A DNA stretch of 64,000 nt from Gordionus sp. m RMFG-2023 (GCF_954871325.1 NC_088775.1:7541561-7605560), one strand, 5' to 3'; counted from the stretch's first letter, positions 24,901 through 34,269 are shown. Notes: generated by a model not told the origin, from the letters alone. A program made the numbers and translations.

Positions 24901-25932
24901 GGATGTTACTGGCTGGTTGTTGAGGTTGAAAGGCGTTGAATAAGCTAGGGGTTTGTGCAGTTGGGGCAATTTGGGGAAATTTTCTGTTGCTACTATAATC
25001 TTCTGCCCTGAGTTCCTAAAGTTGAGTATCATAAATAAATCAAAATTTCAAATTCTGTTGGTTTAACCCCTTGGTGACTTGGATAAAAGTTATTATGAAC
25101 AATTAAAATTTTGATAACATGATAAGAAAAATTATAAATTCCTTATTTAATTCTGACCTTATACTAAATGATATTTAATTTTATGGGAAAAAAGATATAT
25201 ACTTCAAGACTTTTATTTTCATATTCTTTCATAGCTGATATGCATTCAATGGCAGCTGTAATATTATGCATTGCACCATTTTTATTCATTGTGTCTTGAG
25301 TGGTGGGCACCTTAAATTTGACTTGAGTTCCAACAACTTATAATTGATTTAAAAAAATATTTAGTTTTAATTAAATATTAGCATAAAAACTAGGTTTATT
25401 TACTTATATATGGACTCATGTAATATATAGAGTTAAATATAAAAGATAACTTGTGGATGCTGGATTGGCAAATAAATTTGAGGATTGTGGATTTGACGCA
25501 CCAAAGCCAAAAACATTAGTAGGGTTACTAGTTGCATTGCTAGTGAGATTAGCATTGTTACTCAGCTGATTTCCAAATCCTTATCATTTCATAACATTAG
25601 TATATTTTATAAATAATTATCCCAAATTTATTTTAAAAAATATAAGTACAATTACCAAAACTAGATGAAGGAGTTGCAAACAAATTTGATTGTGGACGAT
25701 TAGCACCAAAAAATTGATTTCCTTGGCCAAATGCAGATACATTTTGTTGAGGGGTTGTAGCTGATTTAAAAATAATGTCAAAAAAAAGTTTAATATTACC
25801 TGGAGCTCCAAATATATTAGCTGTTCCCGTTTGCTGAGCTAAATTAATGAATATATTATTTTTTACCATAAAAAGGCTATTACTTTGTCCGAATAAAGAA
25901 TTAGAACCGAAAAGTGGTTTCTGGCCGAACAT
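14913..25932 (-). CDS. NUP98: nucleoporin Nup98, 18 exons, C-terminus not found
   Basis: Nup98 is a mobile FG nucleoporin of the nuclear pore that binds Rae1/Gle2 and helps mRNA export. Exons (minus strand, 5-prime to 3-prime): 25932-25800, 25760-25656, 25579-25451, 25336-25203, 25015-24910, 24261-24179, 24023-23985, 23632-23600, 23045-23007, 22554-22410, 21831-21548, 18205-17770, 17639-17404, 17090-16875, 16568-16132, 15998-15861, 15505-15318, 15052-14913. All borders are GT/AG, all phases match, and the sum is 3021 bases (1007 codons). Order: FG-rich start ([16 protein letters not shown]), GLEBS motif, long FG region, linker, and the start of the autoproteolytic domain. I chose the ATG at 25932 because it begins MFGQ, as Nup98 proteins often do, although the frame is open 15 codons further. 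The final part of the cleavage domain is missing. A Nup96 half was not seen. Confidence 0.93.
16132..17090 (-). other. NUP98: NUP98 linker exons
   Basis: Exon 17090-16875 (from KTMPDQSQ) and exon 16568-16132 (from [15 protein letters not shown], then [18 protein letters not shown]) align loosely with the Nup98 linker SHLFDGLDDDEPSLANGAFMPKKSIKKLVLKN. The junction reads SAKL|KQLF in phase 0. The segment is Ser/Asn-rich and probably disordered. The 17090 exon is assigned on frame, phase and weak similarity, so it is less certain than its neighbours. Confidence 0.75.
17404..18205 (-). other. NUP98: NUP98 FG region end and start of the linker
   Basis: Exon 18205-17770 is rich in SLFG, GFG, MFG and LFG units and in Gly/Ala/Ser. 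Exon 17639-17404 is Gln-rich ([13 protein letters not shown]), then reads [20 protein letters not shown] and GDVPM, matching the Nup98 block QQAVLQQHINSLTYSPFGDSP. This marks the border between the FG domain and the linker. A 12-base G run lies in the intron at 17687-17698. Confidence 0.85.
18430..18750 (-). other. 106-codon open frame inside a NUP98 intron, unrecognised
   Basis: An open minus-strand frame with a Lys/Ile/Tyr-rich product ([18 protein letters not shown] at the start). No motif or family was recognised and its composition matches surrounding AT-rich DNA. It lies between the Merlin pair and exon 18205-17770. Probably chance. Confidence 0.2.
19400..19785 (+). pseudogene. Merlin transposase remnant, left arm
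   Basis: The plus strand reads [13 protein letters not shown], then after breaks GHVI, a stop, [35 protein letters not shown] and, after a one-base shift near 19710, [20 protein letters not shown]. The family pattern is GHVVEIDES, KRKYxxGR, WVFGGIxR, FFxxPVEDR, TLLPxIxxHIxPGSTIxSD, so DDE positions are visible. A stop before the first Asp and the frame shift make it non-functional. Confidence 0.8.
20100..20470 (-). pseudogene. Merlin transposase remnant, right arm
   Basis: On the minus strand the same block reads [20 protein letters not shown], then [16 protein letters not shown]. The catalytic IDES of the family has become INIP, so this copy is dead by substitution as well as by stops. The plus-strand 64-codon frame at 20274-20468 is the antisense shadow of this region. 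Confidence 0.75.
22078..22310 (-). other. open frame inside a NUP98 intron with coding-like composition
   Basis: The minus-strand frame reads [20 protein letters not shown], then [14 protein letters not shown] and [13 protein letters not shown], ending in a stop at 22078. The four Trp residues and mixed composition look more protein-like than chance AT-rich frames. No family was recognised, and including it would break the phase match between exons 22554-22410 and 21831-21548. It may be a fragment of an inserted element. Confidence 0.25.
22410..24261 (-). other. NUP98: NUP98 FG micro-exon run
   Basis: Three consecutive micro-exons of 39, 33 and 39 bases (24023-23985, 23632-23600, 23045-23007) each encode one FG unit: [19 protein letters not shown] and [10 protein letters not shown]. 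All are bounded by phase-0 introns. Flanking exons 24261-24179 (ending [10 protein letters not shown]) and 21831-21548 (starting with a QPST...SLFGQTPQ block) carry the same unit. Acceptors look alike (AAAAG|G or GAAAG|G). The pattern suggests growth of the FG region by exon duplication. Any of the three could be skipped without changing frame. Confidence 0.85.
23170..23307. repeat. tandem duplication, 69-bp period, in a NUP98 intron
   Basis: CTTAGCTATTATTAAAGC at 23170 recurs as CTTAGCTATTATCAAAGC at 23239, and both copies continue through GATGATCCAGTTTATA, GATCCAGTTTATA and TAACTAT. The two units differ by scattered substitutions, so the duplication is not recent. Confidence 0.85.
24910..25336 (-). 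other. NUP98: NUP98 GLEBS motif exons (Rae1/Gle2-binding)
   Basis: Exon 25336-25203 encodes [16 protein letters not shown] and then [13 protein letters not shown]. Exon 25015-24910 continues [15 protein letters not shown]. Vertebrate GLEBS carries the same anchors: GT-x-KFNPPTGTDTM, then ITAMKEYESKSLEELRLEDYQANRKGPQ split at the same place. The junction SLE|ELR is phase 0. This is the strongest single proof of Nup98 identity and implies that a Rae1/Gle2 partner exists in the genome. Confidence 0.95.
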
Positions 25933-26663
25933 TAACAAAACCGTAAAATGAAGGAATTTACAAATGAATGTATGCAAATTTGTTAAAAATCTATTTTATA
26001 CGGTCGGTAATTGGCTTTATTAGAATACAAAGTAGAGTGATATATGCCGAAAAATATGAGTGTTCAACTAAAAGATATTTAAAATTTTCTATCCTTTTGT
26101 CTCTTTAGATTTTGAGCATATTATTGATGGTAGCATTTCAGATTCAATTATAAATATATAATATTGATATTACAAAAATTTTATGCCAATACGAATATAT
26201 TATCCTTAAAAAAATGATAATACAAAAATAATAATTTATTTAGATATTTATATGATCTTTTTTAAATTCTCAAACAAAAAATTCAATTTAAAATCTTAAA
26301 AGGGAATTACAAGTATTTCTTCAAAATATTCCCTTTTCCCTCTTAGTTCAACATACATGGTATTTTTCCTTTTATATATATAAATATATTTTTATTATTA
26401 TTATTATTCCTCTCTACGTGTATATCTTAATTTTTACATTATATTGTATTTCTTATTTTTTCTGTAATAAATGAATAATGTCCTAACTATAGGATTATGG
26501 TCCAAATTCATGTAATTGCCGTTAAAACAACTGATTTATTTATAATCACATGAACTATCATATTTGATTGGTTATTAATAAAAACTTATATGATATATAC
26601 CTAATTTCATTGGTGTCATTCACCACTAACATAATTCACTCATAAAAACAGCTGATATTTATT
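25933..26663. promoter_or_regulatory. shared divergent intergenic region of NUP98 and SNRNP25
   Basis: These 731 bases separate the start codons of NUP98 (minus) and SNRNP25 (plus). The region is AT-rich with a TTATTA run near 26395. No TATA box or known factor site could be assigned with confidence against this background. The head-to-head layout itself suggests a bidirectional promoter. That is inference. Confidence 0.4.
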
Positions 26664-27089
26664 ATGTCAGATGAACACAAGCTATATATCAAGAAAATAA
26701 ACAGTAAAATTTCCAAATTATCCAAAAAGGATCTATTATTAAAAGATATTTATCCAAAAATTTCAATAGATGAACTTAACGCTTTAATAGCAAAAGAAAA
26801 AGGAGAATTCTACAATATCATTCTCAAGAAGATGGATGACGAAGAGATATCTATACATGTGCCTCATCATTGCACTGTCAATTCCTTAAAAAATCTTATT
26901 AAAAAACGTATTAATAGAAAATTAATGGTGGATAGTAATAGACAAAATATTTGTTGGAAATATATTTGGAAAACTTATTGGTTATATTATAAAGGACAAA
27001 AATTAAGTGATGAAAAGAATGAAATTGAGGTATACGGTATACATGAAAATAGCAAAATAACTTTTATCAAAAGACTACGTAAAAAATGA
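26664..27089 (+). CDS. SNRNP25: U11/U12 snRNP 25 kDa protein homologue
   Basis: SNRNP25 is a U11-associated protein of the minor spliceosome, which removes U12-type introns. The single-exon frame gives 141 residues, close to the roughly 130 of animal SNRNP25. The N-terminal part reads SKKDLLLKDIYPKISIDELN, matching the DPLLxDLPxxPTLEEVN region. The C-terminal ubiquitin-like domain reads ISIHVPHHCTVNSLKNLIKK, then CWKYIWKTYWLYYKGQKLSD and GIHENSKITFIKRLRKK, matching SWSYVWRTYHL, GEKLxDD and GIRNxDEVxFIKKLRQK. The start (TTATTATGTCAGATG) is the first ATG in frame. The gene is divergent from NUP98. No intron or poly(A) signal is certain, though AATAAA occurs at 27199. Its presence implies that this organism retains U12-type splicing. 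Confidence 0.9.
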   Translation: MSDEHKLYIKKINSKISKLSKKDLLLKDIYPKISIDELNALIAKEKGEFYNIILKKMDDEEISIHVPHHCTVNSLKNLIKKRINRKLMVDSNRQNICWKYIWKTYWLYYKGQKLSDEKNEIEVYGIHENSKITFIKRLRKK

Positions 27090-28587
27090 TTTTATTAAAA
27101 TTTAATATCAGCATATAAATATTTTTATAAACATGATATGATAATAAATTTGTTTATTGATCAAATTGGCTGAATTATAAATGTCTCATAAGTTATCAAT
27201 AAAATATTTTATTATATTATATATTTAATTCTGGTTTAAAATTTTGAAATTTTTCAGGGATTTGGAATTAACATCAGTGCATTTTAAGTTTAGTTAATAA
27301 AAATGGGAATGTTATGGATTGTATAGTGTTTATTAACAAATCTTTTAAGCCCTTAATAAATGCATTGCAAATAATTGTTTAATTTGAGAGCCGCCAAACT
27401 ATGGAGTATTATACATCAATCTAAGTTCTTTAATCTATTTATGGGTTATAAATTATTACCCTCACAAAATTTAAGTTGCCTGAGAGTGAACAAATAAAAA
27501 AAAATTTGAAAATTATCAACAATGTTTGATTATTTAAGTTTACCTATTATTTGTGATGCACACTAAAGGATCAAAGTGGCCAATTTCTGGTGATCCTAAT
27601 TTTTTTAATTATTATAATAATTAAATTTGCATCAATCCTTGCCTTTAATTAAGATTGTGGATCTCTGTTTTCATTTTCATATACCTCATTAAATGATAAT
27701 GCAATTCATCTTTCATGTCATCTTCAAGGATTTTTTCATGTCTATAATTTTTTTTAAATTATATAAAAATTAAAATCTTAACTATTTATCTTATACCCTG
27801 AGGAGTTTGCTCAAGCTGGCTCAGGAGTTAGCTTAAGTTTAATTTTGAGCCAAAATTTATTTATATGTGATTGAGACATTATGTAGAATTAGTGTTCTAC
27901 TACCAAGTTTTTAGTGAAAAAATGGATTTAGAAAAGCTAGCTCGATGGGCAACATGAATGAGCTAGCAGAAGTTGTTTCAGAACTTTGAGGCTCACATGT
28001 TTATTGATAACTCAAGTAAATATATTTAAAAACTTTACTCTACCTGGTGTTAAATGGCTCAATTTTAAAAAGTGCTAACTTAATATTTTAGCCAGAAAAT
28101 ATTACCTAAACCACAAGATTACTAAGAGATGTTGAAACCCTTGTATAAAAGTCATTTCCGTTTGGGCTGGGTTAAGCCTAATATTTTTTTATTTGGGCTA
28201 TGCATAAATGTTTAAATGTAATATCATTAAACTGATATATTCTAAAATTCTTGCAAGAAACAAGGCGTTTTTATTTGTAGAATATTTTTTTACAATATAC
28301 GATTAAATTCTTTTTTAAAATCTGATTCATTTTTCATCATTCTTTCGTAATATTTTTTATTTTGAATTTGTTTTTTTTGTCGCCTAATTTTTTATTATTA
28401 TTTTATATTAATAATAATTATTTATGTATATGTATGCAAGCCATGCTATAAAAAAGACAAAGTTAGAAGCTGTTTGTAAATATTAAAATAAGAAAGTTAT
28501 TATTAAAAATAAATATGAGGGTGAGGAAAAAATTTAATATAAATAGCATTTCTAACCCATTTTTACAAAGAAATAGTTAAAATAATA
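27090..28587. other. AT-rich region downstream of SNRNP25, no gene recognised
   Basis: A possible SNRNP25 polyadenylation signal AATAAA lies at 27199. The rest is AT-rich with no open frame or repeat that could be named. A less biased stretch near 27800-28140 has no recognisable coding pattern. Confidence 0.5.
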
Positions 28588-28880
28588 TTAAAATTTTGTT
28601 GTCTTTAAATCTAGTTTTGTTTTATTTGGTATGGTTAAAGGAGAAAATTGTCTACTTATATCAAATATGTCTGTCAGCCTCCTATTTTTTTTATCATGAG
28701 ACAAACCAATTGTTTTTTTTTGAAATAAATCTTTCATTTGCTGATAAGATAGAATATCCATAATACTCACCGCCAAATCTATCAATCGTTTCGAAAAGTT
28801 TATATTTTTTGGTGGCCTAATCCACAATATTTTCAGCTAACATAACCTCCAAAGTTTTTAAGAGCACTTTATCCTCCACT
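28588..28880 (-). other. coding-like segment, unrecognised
   Basis: The minus strand 28880-28800 reads EDKVLLKTLEVMLAENIVD, a TAG, then ATKKYKLFETIDRFGG, followed by a donor-like GGCG|GTGAGTATT. A second frame ends at a stop at 28588 and reads KKNRRLTDIFDISRQFSPLT, then IPNKTKLDL. The two could be joined only by a 30-base intron or are unrelated. Both look more protein-like than their surroundings, but I cannot name a family. It may be a gene 3-prime end or a decayed exon cluster cut off by the inverted repeat that starts at 28889. Confidence 0.25.
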
Positions 28881-28888
28881 ACTAATTA

Positions 28889-29522
28889 GCTTGTAGAACC
28901 AGAATATTCGATAGTGATTTTATTTTAATATAGTACAAAGAATATAATGATGTCGCAAATATGATTATAATAACGATAAAATTCCAATTTTAGAGTTAAA
29001 TAACATTTCTCAAAAATATGAAATTCAATAAGTCAATGTGAAAGTATTTTGTAAACATTGTAAATTGTAAAAATAAATTTTTATTTAACAAAAGATGTTT
29101 TATGTTATTTATATACACATTACTTTTACGTTAACTTTTACTTTTTGAAAAGAATAAGGAGTATGGTGAGAGTAAGTAAAAATATATTTTATTATTATTC
29201 TTTTTTATCTTCGTACAAACACTATATATATATATATTATCTAAAAATATAAATTAGAATACATATAATCAAAACGAAAAACAAAAATTAATAATAGGTA
29301 AGGTTACAAAAATTAGATTAAAAATATAACTTTTTAAAACAAAAAGTAAGATAAAAAATTAGATTATAACGCAACAATATATAACACTTTTATATTTTAA
29401 GAAATGTTATTTACTTGAAAATTGGAATTGTATCCTTATTATAATCTTATTTGCGACATCATTATATTCTTTGTACTATCTTAAAATAGTATCTCTATCG
29501 AATATTCTGGTTCTACGAGTTA
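28889..29522. repeat. inverted repeat with arms of about 120 bp
   Basis: The arm 28889-29011 (TAGAACCAGAATATTCGATA onward) recurs reverse-complemented at 29401-29522, with shared blocks GTACAAAGAATATAATGATG and TCGCAAATA. The central 390 bases include a fragment resembling the end of the Gypsy-B LTR. The arms could be the ends of a foldback/MITE-like element. No target duplication was confirmed. Confidence 0.75.
29210..29300. repeat. fragment similar to the end of the Gypsy-B LTR
   Basis: The stretch ACACTATATATA, TATTATCTAAAAA, CATATAATCAAAACGAAAAA and CAAAAATTA matches 30508-30585 inside the Gypsy-B LTR with few differences. It indicates that another copy of this LTR once lay here, before or during formation of the inverted repeat. 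Confidence 0.6.
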
Positions 29523-30480
29523 AATTCCTACACAATGTTTAAATCTTTTGATATTATTATATTTAAAATAATTAATATGTTAAAAGACTCTAATAATCAA
29601 TCCGCAAGCTGGCATATTATTTAAAATAATTTAAAATTGTTTATATATTTTTACAAATCATATTAAAATTAGTTAAAAATAAACTTTAATCCATTTATTA
29701 TCCATCTAAAAAATATATTGAAACGTGCTAGATTTAATAAATTGTAAATCTTATAATTTTTAATGCTTAAATATATTTAAAATACTAAGGCCTAAACTAA
29801 AACAAATTGATATTATATAATTTTAGTATATTTTGCTAATCATTACTAAAATTTACAGATAAATAAATTAACAACGTTTAACGTTAAAAAAAGGTAAGAT
29901 AAATGAACTGTTTTCGAACTATTTATATAAATATGATTCTAAAGAATTCCATATTTTATGAATTTGTATAAAGAATTTATGATAATACTTTTAGATATAT
30001 CAGGATGAAATTATAATATAAATCGTAATTAAATGTTATACTGTATTTTGTAAATTCCGAATTTACTTTATTTCCTTTCCTTTTTTATGTGCAGATATTA
30101 CTTTATTTTTATTTGATCTAGATTATTTAAATTTATATTTTAATTTTATTTCTTATACATGGATTAAAAGATTAAAAGAAATAATTAAAAATTTATATTA
30201 CTTTATTATTGAATATATCTAGATACACATATATATATATAATTGCAACATTAAATTAAATACCAGCATATAGGAAAGACAGAGAAAGTTTACTATTTTG
30301 AATATGTACATGTTTTCAAATAAATTTATTTTTTGTAATGACATGTAAAACATTTTTACCTTTATATAGGAATATTACCAAGAAAAAATTTTTTTATTTA
30401 ATTTTTTTATATGTTAAATTTAGGTATTCAAAAATATAAAAAAAATACGGTGAGTTTTTTTTACCGTAACATATTTAAAG

Positions 30481-30492
30481 ACCGGGGCACCA
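30481..30492 (-). other. primer-binding-site-like sequence next to the LTR
   Basis: TGGTGCCCCGGT begins with TGG, the complement of tRNA CCA ends, and directly abuts the LTR end CTACA. A PBS here would mean that the LTR also served as the 5-prime LTR of a second element to its left, or that the junction arose by recombination. No internal coding region was found to the left. Confidence 0.4.
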
Positions 30493-31150
30493 TGTAGATG
30501 TGTTCTACACACTATATATATTATCTAAAAAATTTAAATCAGAATACATAAAATCAAAACGAAAAACAAAAGTTAGAAAAAGTATTATTGTAAAAGGTTG
30601 AATTGTAAGTCGAAAGACAAAAATAAAATAAAAGTACAAATTTGAATATTTATTATATAACATTCTCCTTCTAAAAAGCCTTCCCATAAAATCTTCTAAG
30701 CTGTCATAGAAAGTTTGTTGTTAAAATGGTTTATCGTTATAGTTGTTAGGTTGGTTGCATAAATCATTGTGATCGTTGGCTTGTCCCAATCGTCCGATTG
30801 TTTAAATCGAGTTTGCTCGTTGGTTTGTTTAAATCGTAAGCTTGATCCTTATCGTAAGTTGTCTTCGTAGCTTGCTTGTAGTACTCATTCGTTATTATTA
30901 TCAATTTTCAAAATTGTTATTATCATCAGCCATTCATGAATAATTAGAAAATTGATCAAGTTGGATGTAAGAATAAGTGAAGAATGATAAATCAGAAAGT
31001 TTGTTATATAATATCTTTAGCGCTTTCATTTTTTTGCGTTTTAGTGTTTAATTTATTTTTATATTTTATGTCCTATATTCTTTTAAATAAGCAGGTTTTT
31101 GTTTAATTCGCATTGGTCAAGAAATCGGTGTTACAATATTTTTATCCACA
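30493..31150 (-). repeat. LTR of Gypsy-B
   Basis: On the minus strand the sequence begins TGTGGATAAAAATATTG at 31150 and ends CATCTACA at 30493, giving TGT...ACA termini and 658 bp. It follows a purine-rich tract (TTTTAGGGAGGGAAG, about 31165-31151) that fits a polypurine tract. This makes it the 3-prime LTR of Gypsy-B. Immediately beyond it, 30492-30481 reads TGGTGCCCCGGT, which looks like a tRNA primer-binding site and would normally follow a 5-prime LTR. Confidence 0.7.
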
Positions 31151-31189
31151 CTTCCCTCCCTAAAAGAATCCATAGAATAAGAATCATGA

Positions 31190-31551
31190 TTAATAAGTGT
31201 GTTAAAACAATTTCTTATTCTTAATTGATCTAAGTGTCTCCTCAAAATATCTTTATCTATCTTAATTTGGAACATCATGTCACTTTCTTTGTGTGTGACA
31301 ATACCTTTCCACCATTTGTCATCACCTTGTACTTTGTACCAAACAAAATCTCCTACATTAAAGGTTCTATAACGTTGATTTTATTCTCCTTTTCTACCAA
31401 TGGTTTTAATAAGCCCCATTTAACCCTAAAATCGCGATTGAACCTTCTCTTGGAGGGTGTGACCCCTGTAATATCATTACGCATGTTTCTATAATTGAAT
31501 AAAAATTGATCAAGTTATTCAGCGTCTACATGAGCGGGAGGGGTAGGAATA
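31190..31551 (-). pseudogene. Gypsy-B integrase C-terminal part beyond the insertion
   Basis: After the insertion the minus strand resumes QTIPTPPAHVDAE, then FLFNYRNMRNDITGVTPSKR and RFNRDFRVKWGLLKPL, and after frame changes VGDFVWYKVQGDDKWWKG and ILRRHLDQLRIR. GDxVWYRxQGxxKWxxG and RRHxDQxRxR are standard for the Gypsy integrase C-terminus. This confirms that both sides of the insertion belonged to one gene. Confidence 0.8.
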
Positions 31552-31559
31552 GTTTGCAT

Positions 31560-32107
31560 CCTATTTTTTGAGGAGGTAGGCTGCTTTAATGGGGGTAGGA
31601 GAAATTTTTTTGGGGGTTATCTATTAAATCTTGAAATGAAATAGGACAAAATTTATTGCTGTAAAAATTAATACTTTTATTATGGAATTATTATAATACA
31701 ATTCATCGACCAAATCTATATATTGCAAACAATCATACACATTGTTTTCCAAATAAACTATCCTTTTAAATGTAATTTAAGGTTTAGATATTTCAGCAAG
31801 CTCATAATGCCATAATAATTAATTCATTGTAAATAATGGTGATTTTAATTGAATTTATTATCTAAAAAATAAATTCTTTATATTCACAAAATATCGATAG
31901 TTGGTAGAAGAGATAGATTAATTTAAGTTATCCTTTATAAATTCTTTGAAAAGAGTATCAATAAATTAAATAGGTAAAAATAATAATAAAGAGACACCGC
32001 CGCCAGGTGGTGGTAATTTTTTAGGGGGGTAGGCAAAGGCTTTTAAAGGGGGTTTGCATACAGTGAAAATAATTTTTTAGGGGGGTAGGCAAAGGTTTTT
32101 AAAGGGG
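31560..32107 (+). mobile_element. 548-bp MITE-like insertion in the Gypsy-B integrase
   Basis: An 8-bp target duplication GTTTGCAT flanks the insert (31552-31559 and 32108-32115), and the integrase reading resumes on each side. Both ends carry G-rich strings: GAGGAGGTAGGC near 31569 and AGGGGGGTAGGC near 32023. The insert has no coding capacity that I can see. The 8-bp duplication fits hAT-type integration. Clear terminal inverted repeats were not found. Confidence 0.75.
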
Positions 32108-32125
32108 GTTTGCATACAGTGAAAA
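32014..32125 (+). repeat. 56-bp tandem duplication covering the insert end and its flank
   Basis: TAATTTTTTAGGGGGGTAGG at 32014 recurs at 32070, and each copy runs through the insert end into the host flank GTTTGCATACAGTGAAAA. The duplication therefore happened after the insertion. Confidence 0.9.
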
Positions 32126-32678
32126 TCCTGTCATGTAGACCCTGGCAGTATCTAAGTCAATTTTGCTATTCCTTTTCATATGTGATGTTCTCACCATGCG
32201 TTCTACCTGGCCATTAGATTGCTGCTGATACGCGGACGTGAGTACATGTTTAATACCATAATCATTGCAAAATTTTTTTAAAATCATTATTCTTGAAGTT
32301 AGTGCCATTATCACTAACTATAGTTTCAGGTATTCCATATAGCGAAATAGTTTTGAAAATTTCTTTTAAAGTGATATCAGTCGTAATATTTTTAACAGGA
32401 ACAATAATTGGAAATTTGCTATAAGCATCGACTATTATTGACCAATTTTTTGTGAAAAACGAACCCGCATAATCTATGTGTATCCTTTCATATGGTTTGG
32501 ATGTCGAAACCCATAGTTTTTGTATCTTTTTAGGATTGTCATGATATATGTTACAATCGTCACGACTTTTCACTCCCATGTCTATGTCATTATTTATACT
32601 AGACCCCACATATAATCTTTGGCTAAGGATTTGATTTTTCCTGCTCCCAATAACCTTCATGTAATGACTGTAGTACAA
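32116..32678 (-). pseudogene. Gypsy-B integrase catalytic core, interrupted
   Basis: The frame 32678-32262 contains DDCNIYHDNPKK (remnant of the zinc-binding end), ERIHIDYAGSFF (first catalytic Asp), IVDAYSKFPIIVPV and IVSDNGTNF (second Asp). After a frame shift the frame 32314-32099 reads FCNDYGIKHVLTSAYQQQ and SNGQVERMVRT with the catalytic Glu. The core is then split by the insertion at 31560-32107 and resumes beyond it. Confidence 0.85.
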
Positions 32679-32774
32679 TTTTTCTTATAGAAGACTGAAT
32701 AATTATTTTGTTGCTTTTGTAAAGACAATCCTTAATTACATTCAATTCCAATTCAATGTTATAGATATTGTTCT

Positions 32775-33188
32775 TTATAGGCACGTTGTCCTTATATCAT
32801 TGATGACTTGTTTTAATTCAATATCTTTGAAAGTTTCATCACGTATTTTATTAAAATTGATAGATAAATCCCCAAAGTCATTTATAATTGTGATATTTTC
32901 AACAACTTCATCGTGACATTCTTCTGGTAATCTCGAAAGACAATCAGAAACAACATTATATTTACCGGCTTTATACTTTATATTGAAATCATAACCTGCT
33001 AATGTTATATTCCACTTCTGCAATCTTAAGGACATGGTACTATTGTCCTTAAGACCCTTGATGGAGATGTGGACTAGAGGTTTATGATCAGTAATATTTG
33101 TAAATTTGGTGCCGATTAAGTATTCCTGAAACCTCTTTATAGGGAACATAATAGCGAGAGCCTCACGCTCAATATTGGTATAGTTCAT
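32775..33188 (-). pseudogene. Gypsy-B RNase H domain
   Basis: The frame opens with YTNIEREALAIMFPIKRFQE, then TNITDHKPLVHI and YKAGKYNVVSDCLSRLP. These are the Gypsy RNase H catalytic region and the ADxLSR-type end, here SDCLSR. It is open over 137 codons, the longest intact piece of this element. Confidence 0.8.
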
Positions 33189-33450
33189 TTTGGATTTTAA
33201 TAAAGTTCTTGACGCAAAAGCTATTGGTTTTTCTTTGCCGTCTTTTTCAGTATGAAATTAAACAGCTTCTAAACCACATTTAGATGCATCAGTAGCAATT
33301 CCTATAGGTAATTCAGGATTAAAATAATTCAAGACAGGAGGAAGACTAATCAACCTCTTTAAAACACTAAAACTTCAGTGTTCTAAGTTCTAACCTCATT
33401 TTTCTTTGTTGACGATTTTATACAGAGGATCGGCTATTTCAAGAAATTGT

Positions 33451-34269
33451 TCAAAATTTTCTGTAGTAGCCAGCCATTCCCAGAAATGTTGATAATTCAG
33501 CAGCTGATTTTGGTTCTGGCATATTCACTATTGTTTCAATTTTGTTGTGATTAGCATGAATCCCTTTGGCGTCAATATCATAACCCAGGAACCCCACTTT
33601 ATTTTTAAAGAACACACTTTTGATGAAGTTAAGTATTAACCCAAACGATGATATTCTTTCAAACACTTTTTTTATGTTGTTTAGTTAAGCTTTATCGTTT
33701 TTTCCGGTTATAAGTAAATGATCAATGTAAAATATGACACCTTTCATGTCACCGAAGATCTGGTCCATGATCTGTTGGAAGATTGCACATGAAGTCTTTA
33801 GCCCAAAAGGAAGTCTAGTAAATCGGTAATATCTCTTATGCGTATATATAGTCAAAATATTTCTGCAACTTTTATCAATCAGGACCTGTAAGAAAATATT
33901 TTTAAAATCAATCTTAGTAAATTTCTTTCCTTCTGAAAATTTAGCTATTAGATCATTTATTCATGGAAGTGGATATCTGGAATCTTCTAGAGCTGGGTTT
34001 ACAGTGTCCTTAAAATCAGCGCAAAGCCTAATGCTCCCATCATCTTTGTATACGGCTGTAATAGGACTTGCCCATCGAACATCATTCACCGGCTCAATAA
34101 TTTTATCATCAATCCATTCATCAAGTTCTTTGCCCACAAGATCAATCTTTGAATAAGGTATACGTCTAGGTGGTATAATTTTAGGTTGGGCATCACTTCC
34201 TAAATATAATTTGACACTTGCTTTGTTAATTGGTCCGTTAGTCAATTTAGATTCGCACTCTTTGATCAA
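33451..34269 (-). pseudogene. Gypsy-B reverse transcriptase
   Basis: The frame 34269-33961 carries WIDDKIIEPVNDVRWASPIT, then GSIRLCADFKDTVN and SRYPLP. Other frames continue with LPFGLKTSCAIFQQIMDQIF near 33790 and the palm block FYIDHLLITG near 33730. The frame 33666-33451 carries VGFLGYDIDAKGIH, then AAELSTFLGMAGYYRKF. The catalytic YxDD reads YIDH, with the second Asp changed to His. Frame changes occur between the pieces. Confidence 0.85.

Noticed and set aside
25833-25860. A possible 28-base intron in NUP98 exon 1 (GTAAAA...TTTAG)
   Set aside because: Removing it would shift the frame and destroy the downstream FG units. The sequence reads through in frame without it, and the other introns are longer.
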